From Parietichytrium sp. I65-24A (lineage: Eukaryota; Sar; Bigyra; Thraustochytrida; Thraustochytriidae), in assembly GCA_012862575.1 (NCBI GenBank), contig BLSF01000045.1, positions 114,154 to 178,153 on the forward strand: DNA of 64,000 nucleotides, written 5' to 3'. The notes under the pieces are model-generated. The model did not search any database. It saw nothing but the letters and a program-made list of their open reading frames with translations, and had not been told where the DNA came from. This document shows positions 51,001 to 64,000 of this stretch, in pieces. A program made the position numbers and the translations under genes. Position 1 is the first letter of the stretch, and each line of letters opens with the position of its first letter.

Positions 51001-53421
51001 CTTCTCTTCTCCCTGCACGGCACCATGGAAAAATTAGACGAAACGAAGCGCGACGCCGTCCAGTTGCACGAATTTCAAAACAATCCACTCTTTGACGCCG
51101 ACGCCGTTGAGCACAGGGAGATGGCCCTCCGCTATCCAGAAGCATTCGCTCAGCACGCAATGCTTCTCGAGCTCGGGAAAGCATACATGTCTCTCGGCCG
51201 CTTTAATGCCGCGCTCAGCTACTTTGAGGGCCACATCAGCTTCTTGAGAGAGCGGAGTGGCCAAAGGCGTGGGAACCGCGGTGCCAGCGCCAGCGCCGGC
51301 GATGAGGAGGAAGAGAAGGTGATTCTCGAGACCGAGGAAGAAGAGAAGGCCCAGGAACTTTCCGAAATGAGCGAGAGCTACTACGGCATGGCTCAGGCCC
51401 TTCAAAGCATGAACAAGATCGACCTGGCCATTTTGAACTTTGAGAGAACCCGGTCGCTCGGTCTCGAAGCAAACTCGATCAAAGTGCAGGGCCTGGCCCT
51501 CCTCGGCATTGCGCAGTGCAATTGCGCACAAGGCTTTTACAAGCCGGCGATAGAGTTTGCGGATCGTGCGCTTGTTCTCTTCGACGACATGCAAGACTCT
51601 GTAAACCTCGCCAAAGTGTACAGAGAGTTGGAGCGCGCATACCGCGGCATTTACGACGAGGAAAGAGCGACCGAACTAGGTCAGAAAGCCTCCAACATCG
51701 AAAGGGACATGGAGCACAAGTTTCAGCGCACGTATGATGCGATCGCTCGAGCGCAACGTAGTATGATTTCAATCACTGCTGACAGAAGTACTGAAACCAT
51801 CTTGGAGGCCGTGTCTGGGGAGGTGCCTGGCCTCCGCAAAGAGATCGAGGAGAAACGCAACGCCGCTGAGGAGATCTGGAAGGAAGCAAAGCGCTGCAAG
51901 AAGGCGAACGAAATCGACCAGCAGAGACTTGATGTGATTATTAAACAGTTAGCTGTCGTCCGGGCATGCAAGAAAGAGGAGTTGGACTCCGATTTGGTGC
52001 ATGGTATTCTTCAGCGATTCAAGGTTCCTCAGCTACTGGCGAATTTGGAGGCCGAGAAAGCTAGGCTTGAGGCCGTCATTAAGGACCGCGAAATTACACG
52101 GGAGAGGGCAGAAATTCGAGCGAGGAATGCCATGGATGACATGTCTGGGCTCGAGGAAAGGCTTTCGGTGGAGCTTGGGCCGTTGATGCGCCGGATCGCG
52201 CTCGGCACTCACCGATTCAGGTATTGCGCGCTGAATCCTTCCAACCTTCGCAGTAGAGACGTGACTGGCATGGCGTCTGGCGGTGTCGAGAAGCTTGTTT
52301 GTGCGTTGCGCGACTGTGCGTACATATTTGATCTACGTGATGGGGCTCTCATTCACATCATCGAAGGATGCAAACAGAAGCTCGATCCCAATCTCGAGCA
52401 AAAGAGGCTCAAAGACCCAACCATTCCGCTCCCAGGGCATCACGGTGCCATCACTTGCATGTATTATTCGGAACATAATATTATTACCGCTGGTGTGGAC
52501 AAGTGTATCCGCCTTTGGCAGGATCATGAGCCATATCAGTGCGAGCTGCTTCTCCGTGGCCATCTAGGCACAGTGTGGAGTCTGTATGCTGATTACGAGA
52601 AGATTGTGTCGGGATCCTCTGACAAGTCTGTCAAAGTCTGGAGCTTGCTTTCAAGGAAATCCCCAGGCAAGTGCGTACGCACGTTGCCAAACCTTCATCG
52701 CCGCGGAATCACCTGCCTTGACGTTGACGGGACTGCGCTTGCCACTGGAAGCCCTGATTTTGAGGTTCGCGTGTGGCCCTACGCTCTTGACTTTAGCTCC
52801 CGCAAGGTCGACCCGCGCGGCGACATGAAATCTTTCACAGGACATGACTGTCCGGTGAGCTGTGTGAATCTCTCTGCCAACGAGCTTGTCAGCGGCGGAG
52901 AAGACGGTCGAATTTTTGTTTGGAATGTTGCCACTGGGGCAATCATAAACATCTGCGAGGGGCACACCGCTGCGGTTCGCGATGTCCAGGTGGATGCAAC
53001 TAAAATAGTCTCCAGTAGCGTGGACAAAACGTTATGTGTTTTTGATTATGCGACAGGCTCCAAGCTGCTCACCCTGCGCGGGCACGAGGAGCACATTCTC
53101 GCCCATCAATTCGACCAGTACCGCATTTTGTCCGTGTCAGGGGACGGTGCGATGAGACTTTGGTACTGGTCCGGGAACACATCTGAAAGGGTTCCATCCA
53201 GCGACAAGTTGCACGTTCTGAAGGCCGGAGAGACATTGGCCACTTTGGAGAAGCTCTACGGGAGCTCGGTGGCGGACATCATGAAGTGGAATAACATTCA
53301 AGGAATGGGTAAAACTTTGTATACAGGAATGAGGCTAGTGGTGAAGCGGGCAATTTTGAAAGGTAGTAAGGTGGAGACAACAGAACAGGAGTCAGCTGAC
53401 CCTGTCGCTGACCCGGAGTGA
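48072..53421 (+). CDS. Large scaffold protein: zinc fingers, FN3, coiled coil, TPR, WD40 and LysM
   Basis: ATG 48072 begins a frame ending near 48867, after a zinc finger (CPHCGRPQLMEHLQLHVQHC). The frame then changes by one, and the second part, to 53421, begins with a similar finger (CPECGVRVLSSRLAAHVAAC). A 52-nt GT-AG intron (48868-48919, phase 1) would join them to a 1765-residue protein, but it is short and lacks a pyrimidine tract, so an indel is also possible. Then follow two FN3-like domains (starting PQAPTGLRVV and PPSRPRHLMV), a coiled coil, a TPR region (LELGKAYMSLGRFNAALSYF), a second coiled coil, about seven WD40 repeats (for example SGSSDKSVKVWSL, SGGEDGRIFVWN) and a C-terminal LysM (HVLKAGETLATLEKLYG). 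No signal peptide. Probably an intracellular, perhaps ciliary or cytoskeletal, scaffold; function inferred only from architecture. Confidence 0.83.
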
Positions 53422-53535
53422 CGTCCCCGGTGCATCGCCCTTTGTATTATATACTTATTATTCATCGACTCAGCAGTTTTGTTTCTTGTAGCTAGAGCTC
53501 TAAAGCTTTGCTTGTTTCTTCTCAGCAGCGAAAAA

Positions 53536-58367
<4,832 letters not shown>

Positions 58368-59047
58368 ACCTGTATTTTTTTTCCTGCCTTGACTGAAAAT
58401 TTTACAACCTTACACTCGCCTCCAGTAGATCCAAATCCAATATATACCCAGCCTTTGTTTTCAAAATGTTCGTTGAAATGAACCGATCAATTTTTTGTTC
58501 TGACCAAAACTCCCCCCCTGCACCTGCTTGGCGTACTCCATCAGGTTCAGGTGAGCCAACGTGAACTGGATCGACGCTGGCTTGTTCCGATCTGCGGAGT
58601 CCAATCTTGAATGCTGACTACTAGCCAGTCTTCCGCCAAGCCATTGAACGCCTTCAACTTGAGCGATAAAAAGTCGAGTTTCCGTACCACGTGTCGCTCC
58701 CAAGCGCGACTGCGCATCACAGTGCCAGATCTTAACGCGAGCGAACCTCCTTGGGCAACTACTTGTCCATTTCCATCAACGTTTACTTCTGTCAACATTC
58801 ATCATCGCTGTCATCGATTGAGCTGATTGTTGAGCATGTTGAGCACTTTTGAGCAATCCAAGACGGAGAAAGAGTACCGGTACCGGTGTTTAGCTGTAGC
58901 GTTTGTGTATCTGACACGCTAACTGCATGCAGTGCGAGGCAAGACGAACAGATAGTTAGATAGTGAGAGAGTGTGTCCGCATTGAAGGGGTGCTCGCGGA
59001 CTTGACCAATCAAATTGGCGAAGCTATATAACACAGAGCAGTCGAGA
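58368..59047. other. Intergenic, no gene seen
   Basis: About 680 bases between beta-tubulin copy 2 and the ABRACL gene. It contains the 3' UTR of tubulin and the ABRACL promoter described next. No other feature recognised. Confidence 0.5.
59006..59031 (+). promoter_or_regulatory. CCAAT and TATATAA boxes before ABRACL
   Basis: CCAAT at 59006-59010 and TATATAA at 59025-59031 lie just upstream of ATG 59048. The TATA-like box is only 17 bases from the ATG, which would require a very short 5' leader; it may be chance or the start codon could be reached by a leaderless transcript. Confidence 0.35.
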
Positions 59048-59481
59048 ATGGGGCATCAGGAGACCGTGGACCGGGTAAGTTTGCACCGCACGGAGGCCGG
59101 AAAATGGATTTGTAGAGTTCAGAGAAGCTGTCCGCAGTGAAGACTGAAGACTGAAGACTGAAGCGTGGGCGGTGGAAGGAGACGGGGCATGTGGTTGCGA
59201 TGTCGTTTGCTGATGTACGTTTTGGAGCGTAGGAATGCGAGGAGATCAAGAAGGATGTGAAGCGCCTCGGCGAAAAGAATGACGAGGGCAAATACGTGGT
59301 GTCTTTTGGGAAGTTGTTCGATGATGAAAAGTCTCAACAGTACTACGAGGCGATCGTTGGAACGCTCAAAGCCGCGAGGACGAAGGGGTACATTCAATGG
59401 TCTGGGCAGATGCTTTTGAAGGGAGCTCACGACAAGGTGCCTATTACGCTGCTCGTGGAGCCAGAAGAAGAGGACGAATAG
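59048..59481 (+). CDS. ABRACL: ABRACL/costars family protein (two exons)
   Basis: Exon 1 is 59048-59074 (MGHQETVDR) and exon 2 is 59233-59481. The intron has 158 nt (GTAAGT to GAGCGTAG, phase 0). The protein has 91 residues: ECEEIKKDVKRLGEKNDEGK, then VSFGKLFDDE, YYEAIVGTLKAARTKGYI and LLKGAHDKVPITLL, which match the costars domain of human ABRACL (about 81 residues) along its entire length, plus an acidic tail EPEEEDE. Costars proteins influence actin dynamics and cell motility (shown in Dictyostelium and animal cells). The tiny first exon would be missed by a simple reading-frame search. Confidence is high for the family, good for the splice model. Confidence 0.93.
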
Positions 59482-59697
59482 AAATTTGGTATTTTGTGCA
59501 AGCATGGCTACTACCCCTTGGACATCATCATTCCTCATTTGTAGAGACTCATAAACAATTCCGAAGAATTACCTTTACTATTTTAGTATTATTATTTTTC
59601 GAAAGAAGGTCACGCAAGGGCGCAGATCTTTCTAATGTTGTGGTTGACGACCATGCAACTAGAGAGCACTGGGTAGAAAAACGTTTGAAACGATGTT

Positions 59698-62157
59698 TCA
59701 GTACTCTTCCCACAAGAGCATGAAGAAAGACAAAGTGCAAACAATAGCTACAGCGGAGAACGCCGATGTCAAAACATGAGCGGCATCAGCAGAGCTGCGG
59801 AAAAAAATATTGGCCAGCGCCAGATAGGCACACAACGACCCAAGAAAGCGCGCTGATTGTACGCTGACGATGGGGCCCATCATTCCATACTGTGACAGAG
59901 GCGAATCGCCGAAGCGCTTTTCCAGGTTCTTGCTGACCGCCGAGCAAGACAAGTACTGCACTAAAGAGAGAACGGATGCCAAAAGAACAGTCAAGATTGT
60001 GAACCATTCAACCGTATAGGTGGCGTTCAATCCCTCGAGAGGCAACAGGAAGCACGCTGTGAGGGCGGCGACGGCGGTGAGGACTCGTAGAGCAAACCAC
60101 GACCCAATACGCCTCACTACAAACCAGGAGAATGGAAGCGTTGGGAGGGGAAGGAGAGACCAGGCAAGATTGAACACCATGAGCGATGGCCACGAGAAGA
60201 GAAACACGGAGTTGAGGGTTATCATGACCATTGCTTCGGTGGTTGTCGAGGAAAATGCAGTCACGGTCTGAAGGAACAGTGCCGCAAACCAACTAAGGCC
60301 ACCTTTGGCCCGGTAGGAGCCGAACCAAGAAGATTCCGTGTCCCAACCGTTTCCTCGAACAGAGAGAGGGGAGACGTGGTGTCGCGAGTCGCTCGGGTGG
60401 CCGCCGCTCCCGAATACCGGTGAAGTGATCGCCGAGCACGCCATCGGGCCTGCGATTATGACCAAGAGTACAGCCCAACCAGTTGCAAATGCCATGGAGG
60501 GGCTAGAAAAGTGATTTGCTTGCATATTCAAGTACTCTTCACTCGCTTCGAAGTGAAGTGACGATGCAACTGCGGTCGCGCCTTTTCCAAAGATTGCACC
60601 GGCGAAGTTGGCAAGCACCATTGATGAAGCAACAGACTCCACCTTGTGAGCCATGGCGACGGTGGGGCGAACACAAGCAAGAGCAGGGAAAACATTTGCC
60701 AGCATCCCTCCCGTGCCAAGCAGCACCATCCCACTGAAGAGAATGAGGTCGCTATTTCGCACTTTGCCACCGGGGTTCAAAGTAAAATAAGATGAAAAGA
60801 GTTCCGCATGAGCTAAGTTTCCGACGATCAAAGCGGCAGCAATAATCACGAGTGGCACGAAGAGTCCATTTCGAGAGACATTCAGCAACGATGTCATGCA
60901 GATCCATGAGGAAGCATAAAGACTTGCAAAGGCCAACGCAACAGTGTCTATCTCCGTGTGAGATGCTTCAGCGTAGATGTCGGTGAATGGGACGAGCGCT
61001 GAAAGATTTGCGGTGTAATAGCCGGAGATGAGGATAACGAAAAATACGTGGAAAGCTAACCCTGTGAGCCTCTCATCAAGCAGGTTTTGCATCGCGCCGG
61101 GCTGCTCCGAGTCTTCCACGACGGTAAATCCTTGGCGCTTAGACCCCTCCGTCGCCCGCAGCTCGTGTAAACGCCGGCGGCTATCGCGGGCGATTTTCAC
61201 TTGGGCCTCGTTAGCTAGGCGCTGATGCGCCTTCTCGGTAACCAACAGCTGTTGTGCAAGAAACGTCTCGAACGACATCTCCCGCTCCTCTTCTTCGATA
61301 GGTTTAATGAGCCAGTTTAAAGTGAGCTCCGAGGAGTGGACATCAACAACGGTTTCTTCGCCATCTTTCTTCTTCTCGCGATACTTGCCCTTTTTGCGGG
61401 CTACCTTCCCGCTATCCTTCCGCACCCCGAGGGACGCCGCAGAGCGGTTTACATCGGACTCGTCAGAGTCGTTTAAGCTGCTCAAGCTGCCTGATCGCCC
61501 AGTGAGCAATACTCTGCGGTTCTGAGCCTGGTTTTTTAGCTTGTTTCGCAGTAAATGCGTGCGTTCGAGAGCCGCCTGGATACTCAAAACCATTTCCGAC
61601 AGCTCGTATGGATCCGACAGTCTTTCCATAATGGACCCTTCGCTCCCTGTTAAGAGCCCCGGCCCGGCATGGTGTCCGGTCACGTGGTCATACTTTTTCA
61701 GGATTTTCCGAATCGCCGTGACATTTAGATCTACAAAGTGCAGGAGTTTGGCTACCTCCAGAGCGAGCGAAGTGAACCCTTCTTGTATTTTGTCCAGAAA
61801 CTGCTCCGTGTCCGCGTAGTCACTGTCGATCCATCCTTCTATTACGTACAGGTCTTCATCCAGCTGATCAAGTTCGTCAAATGCTGCTTTTTGCCTTTCC
61901 GAGAAGAAGCTCTCCACCGCCAGAATCTCATCTTTCACTCTGTGCGCAAACGACCTTGTCTTTTGCCTCGAGAGCGCCTCCTTCTCCTCCAAATCGGTCT
62001 TCTTCGCGCCGCCGCTCTCGCTCAGCTTCGCACTGTCACTGGAGCTCGTTTCCATGCGTTTGTGCAGAATCTCCTTCAGCAAAGCTTTCAGCCCATCGTA
62101 GTCCACATATCGCCACCCTTCGATGGACTCCTCTGCCAGCCGCTTCCCAAACTTCAT
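59698..62157 (-). CDS. SPX-MFS membrane transporter (vacuolar phosphate transporter type)
   Basis: 819 residues from ATG 62157, which gives the usual SPX start MKFGKRLAEESIEGWRYVDY. The SPX domain (about 1-180) has three helical parts, including LNVTAIRKILKKYDH, the Lys-rich inositol-pyrophosphate binding signature. A charged linker follows, then ten or more membrane helices from about residue 365 (LAFHVFFVILISGYYTANLS) to the end (SFFMLLWEEY), of the MFS-like kind found in plant PHT5/VPT and in related algal SPX-MFS proteins. Such proteins move phosphate across vacuole-type membranes under control of PP-InsP sensing. No intron is needed. A (CT)n tract at 62343-62362 is a sense-strand GA tract about 190 bases upstream. 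Transport direction and location are inferred. Confidence 0.9.
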   Translation of the reverse strand: MKFGKRLAEESIEGWRYVDYDGLKALLKEILHKRMETSSSDSAKLSESGGAKKTDLEEKEALSRQKTRSFAHRVKDEILAVESFFSERQKAAFDELDQLDEDLYVIEGWIDSDYADTEQFLDKIQEGFTSLALEVAKLLHFVDLNVTAIRKILKKYDHVTGHHAGPGLLTGSEGSIMERLSDPYELSEMVLSIQAALERTHLLRNKLKNQAQNRRVLLTGRSGSLSSLNDSDESDVNRSAASLGVRKDSGKVARKKGKYREKKKDGEETVVDVHSSELTLNWLIKPIEEEEREMSFETFLAQQLLVTEKAHQRLANEAQVKIARDSRRRLHELRATEGSKRQGFTVVEDSEQPGAMQNLLDERLTGLAFHVFFVILISGYYTANLSALVPFTDIYAEASHTEIDTVALAFASLYASSWICMTSLLNVSRNGLFVPLVIIAAALIVGNLAHAELFSSYFTLNPGGKVRNSDLILFSGMVLLGTGGMLANVFPALACVRPTVAMAHKVESVASSMVLANFAGAIFGKGATAVASSLHFEASEEYLNMQANHFSSPSMAFATGWAVLLVIIAGPMACSAITSPVFGSGGHPSDSRHHVSPLSVRGNGWDTESSWFGSYRAKGGLSWFAALFLQTVTAFSSTTTEAMVMITLNSVFLFSWPSLMVFNLAWSLLPLPTLPFSWFVVRRIGSWFALRVLTAVAALTACFLLPLEGLNATYTVEWFTILTVLLASVLSLVQYLSCSAVSKNLEKRFGDSPLSQYGMMGPIVSVQSARFLGSLCAYLALANIFFRSSADAAHVLTSAFSAVAIVCTLSFFMLLWEEY

Positions 62158-62345
62158 TTTCAACCTTCTTCTATTTATCGATGCAGAGCAACCCCCTGGC
62201 CAATACCGCCTATAACCTAGCCCACCCCGCTATTCGAAAAGCACACGAAAACAATACAGGACCTTCCAATCTCCTCAAGATCTGTCAAGTCTCGAGCTGC
62301 AAAAAAATGCGTCAAAAGTCGAGCATTGAGTACTGAGTACTCCTG

Positions 62346-62376
<31 letters not shown>

Positions 62377-63524
62377 AAGACAAACCAACACACACAGCGC
62401 GCAGTCCCTGCCGCTTGTCTCGCAGTGGCGGTGGGACACGTTTTGTGCTTCGCAGATTTTTGCGAGTGGCTGGGACTGGACGCAGGGGCACCCGCAGCTG
62501 GCGAATTAGAGTTTTGGCTAACCGCGAAGATATTTTGGTGGTGCAGGGTTGGGTTTGGTGTGCTTTTTGTTTTTTAACAATTGAATCGACAAGTCTTGAC
62601 GCAGGTGAGACGTTCTTTCGACGGTGACGATGCTTTTATTGAGAAGAAAATAGGCAGGGCCAGCTCTCTTTTTTGGGAGACAATACAACCCTTTAAATTC
62701 AAGTATCAACCTCAAACAGCCGCGCATCTTCGATAACAAACAAAATGTAATCCTCGTCAAATCGCTCGCCGCAAACATATGCACCAGCGATGAACAACGA
62801 GCTGATCATCAGCCTCTTTCCCGGCAATACCCATTATCCCGAACGCTCTACAATATTATTATAACATCAGCCCACCACACCAATCCACTGCTAACGGAGA
62901 TTCCACATTTCCCCGAACAACAGGCTTTGAAGCCTAGGAGGCCATAGGACCCACTCTCCTTTCCTACGCCTTCCTACCTATCACTACCAAATGCCTTAAG
63001 CGATCTAAAGGCTAGCATGCATAGACATCTCCTACTAGTTCACAGTTCAGACATGTTCAGACTCTAAAATTAGATGCAAGGTAATAGAATTTAGATCTTT
63101 TCCTTCTTCCTTCTTCCTTCTTCCTCTGTCGTGGGGAAATACGAGTGACAGGGTGTACTCACAGTCAGAACTGTCCTCGCAACAGGGAAGAAAGTGCATA
63201 CAGAAAGAAGAAGAAGAGAGAAGTGAGCAGAAGGCGAGAGTTAGTAGTTGAAGCAACGGAGTGGCAGTGGACTCACTCACAGTCAGCGCTTGCGGAGTCT
63301 CGCGAGGGAAAGGAAAAGGTGCACGAAACGGCGGACTCTCTTGAAATTCAATTCAATTCGAACAGGTTACTCGGCGCTGGAAAGAGGAGCTGTGCAAAGG
63401 GCAAGAGCGGGGCCGGGCAAAGCTGTGACAGGGGCAAACGGTGTCTCGGTATTGGCCAGGTTGGCATAGGTGGTTGGAGAAGTTTTCGCGACGGGTGTGC
63501 GTTTGTGTTTACAATCGCGGCGAA
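62158..63524. other. Divergent intergenic region, no gene seen
   Basis: About 1.37 kb between the SPX-MFS gene (minus) and the membrane protein at the right edge (plus). It includes the CT tract at 62343-62362, CA-rich sequence just after it and a TTCTTCC repeat near 63100-63126. I looked for coding exons, tRNA-like B boxes and snRNA-like sequence and saw none. Confidence 0.45.
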
Positions 63525-64000
63525 ATGTCCCGCAGAAAGAGCGTCAAGAAGAGCTCGAGCATGGACGCGGATTCGGAGGAGGGTGGTTTCGAGGATGATC
63601 CACGCGATGATGTGCTAATCATGCAAGAGTATTTGGTGAAAAAGTACAAGGCGTTTAGGGCACACAAGAAGCGGTCGTACACGGTGGGGGTGAACGAGAA
63701 CACGCCGAGGCTGTCCGGGGCGCACGTTGCGATCTATGTGGTCATGATGCTTGTGTTGCTGCTCGGCAGCGCGGCGATGCCGATGATCGATCGCGAAACC
63801 TTAAAGCCAGACGCATCCTTCCCTGGGTGGCTACGGGTCATGTCGTATTACTCAAATATTCCTATAAAGATGGGCCTCGTGCACGTGATTCTCTACGGAT
63901 GCGAGATCGTGTTCGATCCTCGTTCCGCTGAGCGCCACATCGGCCAGCGTTTAACCACCATGTGGTTCCAGTTTTTCCAGCACCACCGTTGGGGTCAGCA
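63525..64000 (+). CDS. Membrane protein, 5' part only (right edge)
   Basis: ATG 63525 opens a frame of 158 codons that is still open at the window end. The first 75 residues are polar: MSRRKSVKKSSSMDADSEEG, then acidic, then a basic patch KKYKAFRAHKKRS. A hydrophobic segment follows (HVAIYVVMMLVLLLGSAAMP, about 76-95), then a loop and a second moderately hydrophobic stretch (IKMGLVHVILYG). There is no signal peptide, so the N-terminus is probably cytoplasmic. I do not recognise the family from this fragment. Confidence 0.72.
   Translation, partial: MSRRKSVKKSSSMDADSEEGGFEDDPRDDVLIMQEYLVKKYKAFRAHKKRSYTVGVNENTPRLSGAHVAIYVVMMLVLLLGSAAMPMIDRETLKPDASFPGWLRVMSYYSNIPIKMGLVHVILYGCEIVFDPRSAERHIGQRLTTMWFQFFQHHRWGQ

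Overview
This is a eukaryotic nuclear window carrying compact, mostly intronless protein genes and a few genes with short GT-AG introns of about 85-350 nt. The gene set is typical of a protist: DDX49-type RNA helicase, NFU1, two beta-tubulins, an SPX-MFS transporter, an ABRACL/costars protein, RNase T2, a lipid-droplet-type hydrolase, a triple-kinase receptor, and sulfatases with Ser/Pro/Thr/Ala stalks of the PTxAPS kind. Those stalks, the long single-exon genes and the receptor-like families suggest a stramenopile, possibly a labyrinthulomycete (thraustochytrid). That placement is inference; no rRNA or tRNA is present to settle it.

Layout. 1-3195 (minus): a leucine-rich-repeat gene in which nine consecutive 84-nt exons each encode exactly one 28-residue repeat, followed by a long coiled-coil exon that runs off the left edge. 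3888-9304 (minus): three tandem members of a multi-pass membrane family I cannot name; a fourth lies at 30557-32107 (plus). 10099-11418: F-box-like/LRR protein. 12777-13991: membrane-anchored coiled-coil protein with a poly-Asp tail. 15979-17607: DDX49/Dbp8 helicase. 18425-19874: DIX-like domain fused to an ELMO domain (two exons). 20282-21129: RNase T2 (three exons). 22427-29320: 2297-residue receptor with three kinase-fold domains. 32437-33453: LDAH-like hydrolase. 34100-35244: NFU1 (two exons, hexanucleotide repeat in the intron). 37017-40895: polytopic membrane protein with a C-terminal LRR domain. 42232-44328 and 45479-47438: paralogous sulfatases. 48072-53421: zinc finger/FN3/TPR/WD40/LysM protein. 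53536-54867 and 57030-58367: divergent, near-identical beta-tubulins around a 248-base gap. 59048-59481: ABRACL. 59698-62157: SPX-MFS transporter. 63525-64000: start of a membrane protein.

How the genes fit together. There is no operon logic. Housekeeping genes are interspersed with surface or signalling proteins: LRR proteins, the triple-kinase receptor, the four-member membrane family and stalked sulfatases. The most striking item is the modular LRR gene. Its repeats are near identical in the helical part but differ at the predicted concave beta-strand positions, and whole exon-intron units have duplicated recently, which suggests an expandable recognition surface. A second recurring pattern is a sense-strand purine-rich (GA) tract upstream of many start codons.
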